This document shows, in pieces, positions 1-8,412 of a DNA stretch of 64,000 nucleotides. A program made the position numbers and the translations under genes. Source of the stretch: Gordonia crocea (GTDB lineage: Bacteria > Actinomycetota > Actinomycetes > Mycobacteriales > Mycobacteriaceae); contig NZ_BJOU01000001.1 in assembly GCF_009932435.1 (NCBI RefSeq), positions 2,356,001 through 2,420,000 of the forward strand, written 5' to 3'. Numbering within the stretch: the stretch's first letter is position 1; each line of letters opens with the position of its first letter. The notes under the pieces are model-generated. The model saw only the letters and a list, made by a program, of their open reading frames with translations, searched no databases and had not been told where the DNA came from.

Positions 1-126
1 GACCAGTTCGCGGTTGCTCCAGTCGGCGCAGCCGGACGGGGCGCCCAGATCCGCGGCCCCGACCCGCTCGAGGACTCCCGTCCACAGCAGCACCGCCTCA
101 TCGATGGCCTCGGTGTGGCCGAGCAC
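1..126 (-). CDS. Maleylpyruvate isomerase/DinB-like mycothiol-dependent protein, N-terminal part
   Basis: The gene is cut by the left window edge, so only about 42 N-terminal residues are visible. They read from a GTG at 126 as M-L-G-H-T-E-A-I-D-E-A-V-L-L-W, followed by an A-P-S-G-C-A-D-W-S-N-R-E-L-V stretch. A short helix followed by a W-x-N-R-E-L-V motif is typical of the N-terminal four-helix domain of the maleylpyruvate isomerase/DinB-like family, whose actinobacterial members often use mycothiol or bind metal. The start lies only a few bases past the stop of the membrane protein gene at 132-623, so the two are probably one transcript with dapB. The substrate cannot be told. The GTG start is the best visible choice but is uncertain. 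Confidence 0.55.
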   Translation of the reverse strand, partial: MLGHTEAIDEAVLLWTGVLERVGAADLGAPSGCADWSNRELV

Positions 127-131
127 GCCGA

Positions 132-623
132 CTACCCGGCCTTCTCGTCCGCGCCCGCCCGGTATTGGGTGATGGCGGCCTTCATCATCTCCCGTGCCCG
201 CGTGCGGTCTCCGGCGTAGTCGTAGGCGCGGGCGATCCGGTACGTGTTGCACCAATCGTCGGGATCGGCCTCCCATTCGGCACGGACCTGCTCGAACAGC
301 TCGTCGGCCGCGGCGCGCTCCAGGCGACCGGAGGGGCGCCGGGGCAGCGACGACACGTCGAGGTCCCGCCCCAGTGCGTCGGCCGCCGCGCCGAGGCGCT
401 GGTGCCAGAGTCCGGCCGACAGCGTCGAATAGATCATCCACGCCCCGAGGACGGGCAGGATCAGCACGCCCAGGCCCACCCCGACGCCGACGGGGGTCCC
501 AGCCGCGATGAGCTGCACCCCGCGCCATCCGAGGATGGCCATGTACATGATCAGGCCGATGACGAGGAAGCCGATCATCAGCAGGGTCGGCAGCGCGCTG
601 CGCTTGTCCGCGTCGGCGCTCAT
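132..623 (-). CDS. Conserved two-helix membrane protein downstream of dapB
   Basis: A 163-residue protein with two predicted transmembrane helices, at about residues 12-32 and 45-66. A soluble C-terminal part follows, ending in a single TPR-like stretch (Y-R-I-A-R-A-Y-D-Y-A-G-D) near residues 127-150. Its position directly after dapB (9 nt gap) and its layout match the conserved membrane protein that follows dapB in mycobacteria (Rv2772c in M. tuberculosis, from memory of gene order). The ATG at 623 is preceded by a GGAG ribosome-binding site. No enzymatic motif is visible. The location suggests co-transcription with dapB, but a link to lysine or diaminopimelate synthesis is not shown by the sequence. 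Confidence 0.8.
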   Translation of the reverse strand: MSADADKRSALPTLLMIGFLVIGLIMYMAILGWRGVQLIAAGTPVGVGVGLGVLILPVLGAWMIYSTLSAGLWHQRLGAAADALGRDLDVSSLPRRPSGRLERAAADELFEQVRAEWEADPDDWCNTYRIARAYDYAGDRTRAREMMKAAITQYRAGADEKAG

Positions 624-632
624 GGCGTTCTC

Positions 633-1403
<771 letters not shown>

Positions 1404-1458
1404 TCACTGGTCGTATCGAGTCTAGTGACCGCCGGTCGCCGGCCGGTGCGGCGGCCGC

Positions 1459-2958
1459 TCAGGACGCGAGGTGGTGCTTCGGCTCCGCCGGGAAGCGCTG
1501 GATCCAGGGCGCCGCCTCCTCCATCTGGGCCGCCAGTTGCAAGAGGGTGCCGTCGGAACCGAGCGTGCCGTTGAACTGCACGCCGAGCGGCAGCCCGGCG
1601 TCGGTCCAATAGACGGGGACGGTGATCGCCGGACGCCCGGTCATGTTGGCCAGCTGGGTGTAGGGGACCCAGCCGAGGTTCTCGTTGATCATCTGGTCGA
1701 TCACCCCGGTGCGCACGAGTGCCTTGCCGGCGTGGACCCGGTGCACCACCCGAGCGGCCACCTGCAGTGGGGCCGGGGTGTCGAGTTGGCCGATCGGGAT
1801 CGGCGGGCGCGACATCGTCGGGGTGAGGAAGAAGTCGTAGTCGGCGTAAAACGCCTCCATCTGCTGCGTGTACTCGGTGACCTTGTGCAATGCCCGCATC
1901 AGTGCGGCCACCCCGTTGGCCCGCCCGATCTCCGCGACGGCCAGGGTGTCCGGCTCGAAGTCGCCGTCCTTGGCACCGGTGGTCGCCTTGATCTCGGCGA
2001 TCTGACCCTCGAGCTGGGCGAACCAGATGGTCAAGAACGTTTCGGCCAACGCCTTGTCGTCGTAGGGCGGCCGGACCTCTTCGACCTTGTGGCCGAGGTC
2101 GGCGAGCAGTTCGGCGGTGCTCGTCACCGCGTTGACCGCCTCCGGGTCGGGCCGCTCGATGATCGACGAGCGTGCCGAGTAGCCGATCTTGAGCTTGCGC
2201 GGCTGCTTCTTGATGACCTCGGCGAACTTGCGGGACGGCAGTGCCGCCTGGAAGTCCGCCGCCCGGTTGCGGCCGATGACGGCGTCGAGCAGTCCGGCGG
2301 TGTCGCGCACCGTCCGCGACACCACACCGTCGGTGGCCAACCCAAACAACGGCTCACCGGTCTGTGGGCCGTACGGCGCCAAACCGCGGGTCATCTTCAG
2401 CCCGACCAACCCGGTGCAACCCGCTGGAATGCGGATCGAACCGCCGCCGTCGTTGGCCCCGGCGGCGGGGACGACCCCGGCCGCGACTGCCGACGCCGAC
2501 CCGCCCGACGATCCGCCCGGGGTGCGGGAGGTGTCCCACGGGTTGCGGCACGGCCCCCACAGCGTCGACTCGGTGATCCCCTTGGACCCCAGTTCCGGGG
2601 TGTTGGTCTTACCGAAGACGACCAGGCCCGCCTCGAGGAAGCGGTCGGTGATCAAGGCGTTCTCGGCGGCGACGAAGTCCCGCAGCGCCCGCGAGCCGGA
2701 AGTCGTCGGATAGCCCTTGTATTCCTGGTGCAAGTCTTTGATGAGAAAGGGCACCCCGGCAAACGGGCCGGAGAGATCACCGGCGACCTGCGCGTCGGCC
2801 TCGATGTCGACGTTGATGACGATCGCGTTGAGCTTCCCGTTGACCTGCTGGGCGCGTTTGCGCGCCAGGTCCAACAGCTCGGCCGGCGTCACCTCCTTGG
2901 CCGCCACCAACTCCGCCAACCCGGTTGCGTCATGGCTCATGTACTCGTCCACGTTCAT
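1459..2958 (-). CDS. Amidase signature family hydrolase
   Basis: A 499-residue amidase of the Ser-cisSer-Lys family (amidase signature), which hydrolyses amide bonds; its substrate is not predictable. The catalytic Lys is K74 in F-L-I-K-D-L. The cis-Ser lies in the glycine/serine motif G-G-S-S-G-G-S at 148-154. The likely nucleophile is S174 in G-G-G-S-I-R-I-P-A-G. The open frame runs far upstream without a stop, but the amidase homology begins at the ATG at 2958 (M-N-V-D-E-Y), so this start is chosen over much longer ones. It resembles mycobacterial AmiB-type and cyclic-dimer hydrolase-like amidases. It stands alone, 67 nt upstream of dapB on the same strand. No signal peptide is visible, so it is probably cytoplasmic. 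Confidence 0.92.
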   Translation of the reverse strand: MNVDEYMSHDATGLAELVAAKEVTPAELLDLARKRAQQVNGKLNAIVINVDIEADAQVAGDLSGPFAGVPFLIKDLHQEYKGYPTTSGSRALRDFVAAENALITDRFLEAGLVVFGKTNTPELGSKGITESTLWGPCRNPWDTSRTPGGSSGGSASAVAAGVVPAAGANDGGGSIRIPAGCTGLVGLKMTRGLAPYGPQTGEPLFGLATDGVVSRTVRDTAGLLDAVIGRNRAADFQAALPSRKFAEVIKKQPRKLKIGYSARSSIIERPDPEAVNAVTSTAELLADLGHKVEEVRPPYDDKALAETFLTIWFAQLEGQIAEIKATTGAKDGDFEPDTLAVAEIGRANGVAALMRALHKVTEYTQQMEAFYADYDFFLTPTMSRPPIPIGQLDTPAPLQVAARVVHRVHAGKALVRTGVIDQMINENLGWVPYTQLANMTGRPAITVPVYWTDAGLPLGVQFNGTLGSDGTLLQLAAQMEEAAPWIQRFPAEPKHHLAS

Positions 2959-3122
2959 GGGCTCGAGCGTATCGGTATCGCGGCCCCGACAAGGCCGATG
3001 CGGCACCACAATTGCCAACCGGCGTCGCCGATTCCACCCGTCGTGCGCGCAATCCGCCCATAACTGGCACGCCACGACGTGAACGAGGGCCTGTCCCAGG
3101 TCACCCGCGCCCAGCTGGGCGG

Positions 3123-3593
3123 CTAACCGATCGCGGCCCGACGCGCCCCGGTCAGCGCGACGAGGTCGTCGGGGGCGATTTCGACGTCCAGACCGCGACG
3201 GCCCCCGGAGACGAACACGGTGTCCCACAGGTCGGCGGTCTCGTCGAGCACCGTGCGGTGCGCATGCTTCTGCCCGATCGGCGAGATCCCGCCGAGAACG
3301 TAGCCGGTGGCCCGTTGTGCCGCCGCCGCCTCGGCCATCCGTGCCCGCTTCCCGCCGAGCGCCGCCGCCACCGCCTTGAGGTCGAGCTCGGTGGTTACCG
3401 GCACGATCCCGACGCACAACTCGCCGTCGACGTCGACGAGCAGTGTCTTGAACACCCGCTCAGCCGCCACGCCCAACGCCTCGGCCGCCTCCAAACCGAA
3501 GGACTTCGCCCGCGGGTCATGGACGTAGGCGTGGATCTCAAACGGCACGCCGGCCGCGCGCAACGCCGTCGTCGCAGGGGTTCCGGTAGCCAC
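3123..3593 (-). CDS. ybaK: YbaK/EbsC-type aminoacyl-tRNA deacylase
   Basis: A 156-residue single-domain protein of the YbaK/ProX editing family. Known members hydrolyse mischarged Cys-tRNA(Pro) or related mis-acylated tRNAs in trans. Family landmarks are visible: an N-terminal T-x-A-x-x-x-L-x-x-x-G-V-P-F-E-I-H segment, the catalytic-site lysine in V-F-K-T-L-L-V near residue 50, and the glycine-rich G-G-I-S-P-I-G-Q motif near 100-107. The start is a GTG at 3593. A stretch of about 165 bp to the next gene (amidase) holds nothing recognisable. Substrate specificity within the family is inferred only from similarity. Confidence 0.9.
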   Translation of the reverse strand: MATGTPATTALRAAGVPFEIHAYVHDPRAKSFGLEAAEALGVAAERVFKTLLVDVDGELCVGIVPVTTELDLKAVAAALGGKRARMAEAAAAQRATGYVLGGISPIGQKHAHRTVLDETADLWDTVFVSGGRRGLDVEIAPDDLVALTGARRAAIG

Positions 3594-3683
3594 ACCGAAA
3601 CCCTATCCGGCGGGCTGTGACAGGACGGAAACACCGTCCGGATACCCTTCGTCTCAATGCGAAACGAACCACTCGGGGGTGTC

Positions 3684-5723
3684 ATGACCGCAATCTCACG
3701 GCGCGGATTCCTACAGGCGTCGGCCGCCACCGCGGTCGGCGCGGGTCTGGCGGGGGTCGCGGGTACCGCGGGCACCGCGGCGGCCGAGCCCGGCGGCTAC
3801 CTCGTCGGCGCCGGCAAGGGTGATCTGACCGGGGCGATCGCCGGTCAGGGCATGATGGGCTACTCCGACATGGACCAGGTCGCCAACGGGCTGTTGCAGC
3901 GCACCTGGGCCCGGGCGTTCATCATCGCCGACGCCGCGACGGGCCGCCGCGTCCTGTTCATCACCGCCGACCTGGCGTGCGTGTTCACCTCGCACCACTC
4001 GACCCTGCTCGCCGAGCTCGCCAAACGGTACGGCTCGACCTACAACGTCCACAACGTCAACATCAACGCGACGCACAACCACAACTCCTGCGGCGGCACG
4101 TCGTGGGACTACGCGTATGTCCTCGCCGCCAAGGGACACCGCCGCAACTCGTTCGCCGCCGAGCTGGCCGGCCTGCTCGACGCCGTCGCCCAGGCGCACG
4201 ACAGCCTCGCCCCGGGCACCGTCGAACTCGGGCACGGCGAGCTCCACAACGCCAGTGCCAACCGATCCGCCCAGGCCTTCGTCCTCAACCCGCGCGCCGA
4301 TCAGCGCCACTTCCCCGAACGTATCGACCCGCAGGTCACCGCGGTGCGCCTGCGCCAGGGTGGTCGGGTGATCGGCGAGATCACCTGGTTCGCCACTCAC
4401 GGCACCTCGTTGACCGACGCCAATTTCCTCATCTCCTCCGACAACAAGGGCTACGCCGCCTATCTCGCCGAGCAGCGCGATCCCGGCCTGGTCAGCGCCC
4501 ACGCGCAGACCAACGCCGGCGACATGTCGCCGAACCTGTGGCTGCGCAAGATGCACCCCGGCGGCCCCACCCACGACCACCGGGCCAACCGGGTCATCAT
4601 CGGCCGCCGCCAGGACCGTGCCGCACAGGAGGCCCTCGGCTCGGCTCGGCCGATGTCGCGCGGCGGCGTCGACTCCGCGACCCGGTACGTCGACCTCTCG
4701 AACGTGGTCGTGTCCGGCGACTTCACCCCGCACGGGAAGGCGGTGCGGACCTCGCCGGCCATGATGGGTGCGGCCGCGGCCGCCACCGCCCAAGAGGAGA
4801 ACACCCGCAGCCAGCTCTCCTTCCTCAACGAGGGGGTGCGCAACGAACTCGCGATGGCACTCGGCGCCGGCGCCACCCCGACGCCCGGTCCGTGGATCGT
4901 CGACTCCCAGGCCCCCAAGGCGATCCTGTTCCCGCTCGGCATCCTGCCGCCGCGCCCCTGGATCGAGCAGACTCTTCCGCTGCAGTTGCTCCGCGTCGGC
5001 GACCTGGTGCTCGCATCGGTGCCCGCCGAGGTGACGATCGTGGCCGGGTTGCGGATCCGCCGCGTCGTCGCCGATGCGCTGCACGTTCCGCTGGCCAACG
5101 TCCTGGTCCAGGGGTACGCCAACGGCTACAGCCAGTACGTGACCACCCCCGAGGAATATGTCTCCCAGCAGTATGAAGGCGGGGAAACCCTATTCGGCCG
5201 CTGGACGCTGTGCGCCTATCAACAGGAGTTCCACGCCATGGCCGCCGCGATGGCGCGCGGCACCCGACTGGGCCGCGGACCGCGCCCGGCCGACCACTCC
5301 GGTGCCCAGCCGGATTTGTTGGGCACCCAACCGGCCGACACCCCGATGCCCGGGCGCCGGTTCGGCGAGGTGGTTTCCGCGCCGCGCAGCCGCGCCCACG
5401 GCGGCGACACCGTCACCGCGGCCTTCTGCGGCGCCTTCCCCACCAACCGGATCCGCCGCGGCCGCCACACCGCCGGGTATTTCGCCGTCGAGAAGCGCAC
5501 GGCCACCGGGTGGACCACCGCCTACGACGACGACCACGAGTCGACGGAGCTGAAGTGGGAGCGCCCGGGCGCCAGCCCGTCGGCGTCGACGATCACCATC
5601 ACCTGGCGCATCCCCCGCGGCGCGTCGGGCGTCTACCGCATCCGCTATTTCGGCGACGCGAAGTCGGCGTCGGGGTCGCTGCGGTCGTTCACCGGCACCA
5701 CCGGCCCGATCACCGTCGGCTGA
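3684..5723 (+). CDS. Neutral/alkaline ceramidase, Tat-exported
   Basis: A neutral ceramidase, a Zn-dependent N-acylsphingosine amidohydrolase that splits ceramide into sphingosine and a fatty acid. From the ATG at 3684 the protein has 679 residues and a twin-arginine signal peptide (S-R-R-G-F-L-Q at about 5-11, then an alanine-rich h-region ending near A-A-A-E-P). Family motifs are the metal-binding I-N-A-T-H-N-H-N-S (127-135), F-A-T-H-G-T (236-241) and N-A-G-D-M-S-P-N with the catalytic Ser282. A C-terminal immunoglobulin-like domain with Y-x-Y-F-G-D-A-K closes the protein. An in-frame ATG at 3657 is an alternative start and would add nine residues. Export points to scavenging or modification of external sphingolipids, which the bacterium probably does not make itself. 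It ends 21 nt from a convergent gene. Confidence 0.93.
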   Translation: MTAISRRGFLQASAATAVGAGLAGVAGTAGTAAAEPGGYLVGAGKGDLTGAIAGQGMMGYSDMDQVANGLLQRTWARAFIIADAATGRRVLFITADLACVFTSHHSTLLAELAKRYGSTYNVHNVNINATHNHNSCGGTSWDYAYVLAAKGHRRNSFAAELAGLLDAVAQAHDSLAPGTVELGHGELHNASANRSAQAFVLNPRADQRHFPERIDPQVTAVRLRQGGRVIGEITWFATHGTSLTDANFLISSDNKGYAAYLAEQRDPGLVSAHAQTNAGDMSPNLWLRKMHPGGPTHDHRANRVIIGRRQDRAAQEALGSARPMSRGGVDSATRYVDLSNVVVSGDFTPHGKAVRTSPAMMGAAAAATAQEENTRSQLSFLNEGVRNELAMALGAGATPTPGPWIVDSQAPKAILFPLGILPPRPWIEQTLPLQLLRVGDLVLASVPAEVTIVAGLRIRRVVADALHVPLANVLVQGYANGYSQYVTTPEEYVSQQYEGGETLFGRWTLCAYQQEFHAMAAAMARGTRLGRGPRPADHSGAQPDLLGTQPADTPMPGRRFGEVVSAPRSRAHGGDTVTAAFCGAFPTNRIRRGRHTAGYFAVEKRTATGWTTAYDDDHESTELKWERPGASPSASTITITWRIPRGASGVYRIRYFGDAKSASGSLRSFTGTTGPITVG

Positions 5724-5744
5724 GCCCTACCCCCGCCCCGCGAT

Positions 5745-6929
5745 CTAGACGTCGGCGAGCGGTATCGACGCGTCGGCGAGCCGGGCCGGGTCGACGATGC
5801 GCTGCGACTGGACGAGGGCGGCGATGTCGTCGCCCTGGTCCCAGATGTTGACGTTCATCCCGGCCCGGACGACACCGTCGGCGAGCCAGAACGCGAGATA
5901 CTCCAAGTCGGCGACCGAGCCGCGCACCACCAACTCGTCGTCGCCGGCGGCGTGGCCGCGGTACTCCATGCCGAACTCGTACTGGTCGGTGTAGAAGTAC
6001 GGCAGCCGGGTGTAGGCTTCGTTGCCGCCCAGCAGATTGGCCACCGCGACGGCCGGCTGGTTGAGTGCGTTGGCCCAGTGCTCGATGCGGATCCGACCGA
6101 AGATCGGATGGTCGTGGTTGGCGATGTCGCCGACGGCGACGATATCGGGATCGGAGGTCCGCAACCGGGCGTCGACGTCGACCCCGTTGCCGACCGCCAG
6201 CCCGGCCTCGCGCGCCAACGCGACCTCGGGTTCGGCGCCGATGCCCACCAGGATGGGGTCGGCCCGCAGCGTCTCGCCGTCGTCGGTGGTCACCGCGCCG
6301 GATTCGATGGCCTTGACCCCCACCCCGAGTCGCAGGTCGACGCCGTGGCGGCGGTGCAGGTCGGCGATCACGCCCCCCTGCTCCGCACCGAGCACCCGGG
6401 CCAGCGGCACGTCTTCCGGTTCGACGACGGTGACCGCGGTGCCCAGGGTCCGCGCCGCGGCAGCCGCCTCCAGCCCGATCCAGCCGGCGCCGACGACGAG
6501 CAGCGACTTTCCCTCGCCGAGGCGTTCGCGCAGCAACTCCGAATCGTCGAGGGTGCGCAGGTATTGGACATCGGGATCGCCCGGGAAGTGCCGCGGCCGC
6601 GAGCCGGTGGCGAGCACCACCTTGTCGTAGTCGACCGCGGTGCCGTCGGACAGGTGGACCGCCTTGGCCTCTCGGTCGATTCGCGTGGCAGTGACATCGA
6701 TGCGCAGGTCGACGTTCTTGTCGTCGTACCACTCCCGGTCGTGGACGAAGACCGAGTCGCGGTCGTCGGAGCCGGCGAGATACCCCTTGGACAAGGGCGG
6801 CCGCTCATAGGGCAGGTGGGCCTCGGCCCCGATCAGCACCACCGTGCCGTCGTATCCCTTGTCCCGCAATGCCTCGGCGGCCTTTGCTCCCGCAAGCCCG
6901 CCGCCGATGATGACCGTCGTCGCACCCAT
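5745..6929 (-). CDS. NAD(P)/FAD-dependent oxidoreductase, ferredoxin/rubredoxin reductase type
   Basis: A 394-residue flavoprotein with two Rossmann folds. The N-terminal FAD site is G-G-G-L-A-G (8-13) followed by E-R-P-P-L-S-K-G (about 42-49), a signature of ferredoxin reductases that serve cytochrome P450 or ring-hydroxylating dioxygenase systems (rhodocoxin reductase/BphA4 type). The second nucleotide-binding motif V-V-G-A-G-W-I-G-L-E lies near residue 150. The FAD-closing motif A-V-G-D-I-A-N is near 268, and a C-terminal dimerisation domain follows. No ferredoxin, P450 or oxygenase gene lies nearby, so the electron acceptor is unknown. It is transcribed divergently from the MerR-ABC operon across a 65-bp gap that contains a perfect palindrome. 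Confidence 0.9.
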   Translation of the reverse strand: MGATTVIIGGGLAGAKAAEALRDKGYDGTVVLIGAEAHLPYERPPLSKGYLAGSDDRDSVFVHDREWYDDKNVDLRIDVTATRIDREAKAVHLSDGTAVDYDKVVLATGSRPRHFPGDPDVQYLRTLDDSELLRERLGEGKSLLVVGAGWIGLEAAAAARTLGTAVTVVEPEDVPLARVLGAEQGGVIADLHRRHGVDLRLGVGVKAIESGAVTTDDGETLRADPILVGIGAEPEVALAREAGLAVGNGVDVDARLRTSDPDIVAVGDIANHDHPIFGRIRIEHWANALNQPAVAVANLLGGNEAYTRLPYFYTDQYEFGMEYRGHAAGDDELVVRGSVADLEYLAFWLADGVVRAGMNVNIWDQGDDIAALVQSQRIVDPARLADASIPLADV

Positions 6930-6963
6930 GTCCTCACCGTACGCCCCGGCGCAACCCCTGACT

Positions 6964-6978
6964 GTGACGTAACGTCAC
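6964..6978. promoter_or_regulatory. Perfect dyad, probable MerR-type operator
   Basis: The arms GTGACG and CGTCAC flank a TAA centre, giving a perfect 6-bp inverted repeat 16 bp upstream of the MerR gene and 35 bp from the divergent flavoprotein gene. Dyads of the form TGACGT-ACGTCA are typical autoregulatory operators of MerR proteins that control exporters. The assignment to this MerR protein is inferred from position. Confidence 0.55.
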
Positions 6979-6994
6979 GGCGCACGATGGAGGT

Positions 6995-7516
6995 ATGAAG
7001 GTCTCCGAGGTCGCCGACCTGGCCGACACCACCGTCCGCACGGTCCGCCACTACCACCAACTCGGGCTGCTCGAGATTCCGCCGGTCATCGGCGAGTTGA
7101 CCGATGTGTTGTCCGATATCGATCAACACATCGAGATCCTGCAGACCAAGCGGACCCGCGTCTCCGCGTTGATCGAGCGTGCGCGGCGCGGCGCGGATGT
7201 GTCGCCGCTGCCTGCCGAACTCTCCAGCCTCTATCGGCGCCTCGTGGACCGCATGCCCGACGCGGCCTCCCGCCGGGCCGTCGAATCCGAGCGGGCGATG
7301 GCCATCGTGCTCGCCGTGCGCGGGATGCTTCCACCCGCGGTTGCCGATCTGGCCGCGGCATTCGACGAGGTCGACGAAATCGATACCGCCGGCGATCTGC
7401 TGCGCCGACTGGCCGCTGTCGGCTTCCCCGAGCTCGACGCGGAGACCGTCGTCGCCGACTGGCTCGACCGGTTCCGGGCCGGGACCGATCCCAACGCGTC
7501 AGGAGGCACTCGATGA
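6995..7516 (+). CDS. MerR-family regulator with internally deleted DNA-binding wing
   Basis: A 173-residue regulator. Residues 1-27 form a normal MerR helix-turn-helix start (K-V-S-E-V-A-D-L-A, then T-V-R-T-V-R-H-Y-H-Q-L-G-L-L-E). The usual R-x-x-x-G-Y-R-x-Y wing and the following helices of about 35 residues are missing. The chain jumps from I-P-P straight to I-G-E-L-T-D-V-L, which normally opens the linker to the dimerisation coiled coil. The rest resembles the effector part of MerR proteins that act beside ABC exporters. The frame is intact, so this looks like an in-frame deletion of about 100 nt. A GGAGG lies only one base before the ATG. The stop overlaps the next start (ATGA), so the gene is translationally coupled to the exporter. 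DNA-binding ability is doubtful. Confidence 0.82.
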   Translation: MKVSEVADLADTTVRTVRHYHQLGLLEIPPVIGELTDVLSDIDQHIEILQTKRTRVSALIERARRGADVSPLPAELSSLYRRLVDRMPDAASRRAVESERAMAIVLAVRGMLPPAVADLAAAFDEVDEIDTAGDLLRRLAAVGFPELDAETVVADWLDRFRAGTDPNASGGTR

Positions 7517-8412
7517 ACCAGATCGATGTCACGGGGCTGGTGAAGCGCTTCGGCGGGTTCACCGCCGTCGCCGGCCTGGACCTCGCGGTCACCCCCGGCC
7601 AGGTGCACGGCTTCCTCGGGCCGAACGGCGCCGGGAAGTCGACCACGATCCGCACCCTTCTGGGCCTTTACCGCGCCGACGCCGGCTCGGTCAGCGTGCT
7701 CGGTGCCGATCCGGCCCGCAACGCGGCCGCCATCAACCGCCGTCTGTCCTACATCGCCGGCGATGTCGCCTTCTGGCCGAATCTGACCGGGGCGGAAGTC
7801 CTCGACGCCCTGGCCGGCCTGCGCGGTGCCCGTCGGCCCGGCGTCGAGGCCGAGCTGATCGAGCGCTTCGGTTTCGACCCGGGCAAGAAGGTGCGCGCCT
7901 ATTCCAAAGGCAACCGACAGAAACTCGCGCTCATCGCGGCGTTCGCCGCCCCCACCGAGCTGCTGATCCTCGACGAGCCGACCTCGGGCCTCGATCCGCT
8001 GATGGAGCGGGTGTTCGGTTCGCTGGTGGCGCAGGCGGCCGCGGACGGGCGTGGGGTCCTGTTGTCCAGTCACATCCTCGCCGAGGTCGATCGGCTCTGT
8101 GACTACGTGACCATCATCAAGGACGGCCGGCAGGTCGAGTCGGCACCGCTCGACGCGCTGCGACACCTGTCCGCGACGACGATTCGCGTCGGAGGGGCCC
8201 GCATTCCCGACGTGATCGACGACGTCGCCGCGCTCGGCCTGACCCCCTCGGCACCGGAATCGGGGTCCGATGGAATCGGGTGGGATGTTCCGCGAGCCGA
8301 TGTTCCCCGCGTCCTCGGCATTCTTGCCGCACACGGGGTCATGGACGTGACCTGCGCGCCGGCGAGTCTGGAGGAGCTCTTCCTGCGCCACTACCGGACG
8401 CAGGCGCCATGA
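7513..8412 (+). CDS. ABC exporter ATP-binding protein
   Basis: A 299-residue nucleotide-binding subunit of an ABC-2 type exporter. It has the Walker A motif G-P-N-G-A-G-K-S-T-T (about 37-46), the signature region Y-S-K-G-N-R-Q-K-L-A, Walker B L-L-I-L-D-E-P-T-S-G-L-D, and the switch H-loop L-S-S-H-I-L-A-E-V. A C-terminal extension of about 80 residues is typical of drug-exporter NBDs. Both ends overlap neighbours by four bases, the MerR gene upstream and the permease downstream, indicating one translationally coupled operon. The pair resembles the tetronasin-type exporter of mycobacteria (Rv1218c/Rv1217c) in size and order, so multidrug or antibiotic efflux is a reasonable but unproven role. 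Confidence 0.93.
   Translation: MNQIDVTGLVKRFGGFTAVAGLDLAVTPGQVHGFLGPNGAGKSTTIRTLLGLYRADAGSVSVLGADPARNAAAINRRLSYIAGDVAFWPNLTGAEVLDALAGLRGARRPGVEAELIERFGFDPGKKVRAYSKGNRQKLALIAAFAAPTELLILDEPTSGLDPLMERVFGSLVAQAAADGRGVLLSSHILAEVDRLCDYVTIIKDGRQVESAPLDALRHLSATTIRVGGARIPDVIDDVAALGLTPSAPESGSDGIGWDVPRADVPRVLGILAAHGVMDVTCAPASLEELFLRHYRTQAP

Noticed and set aside
1459..3417. 652-residue version of the amidase
   Set aside because: The added N-terminus is Arg/Gly-rich and unlike any amidase. The ATG at 2958 gives the normal family start.
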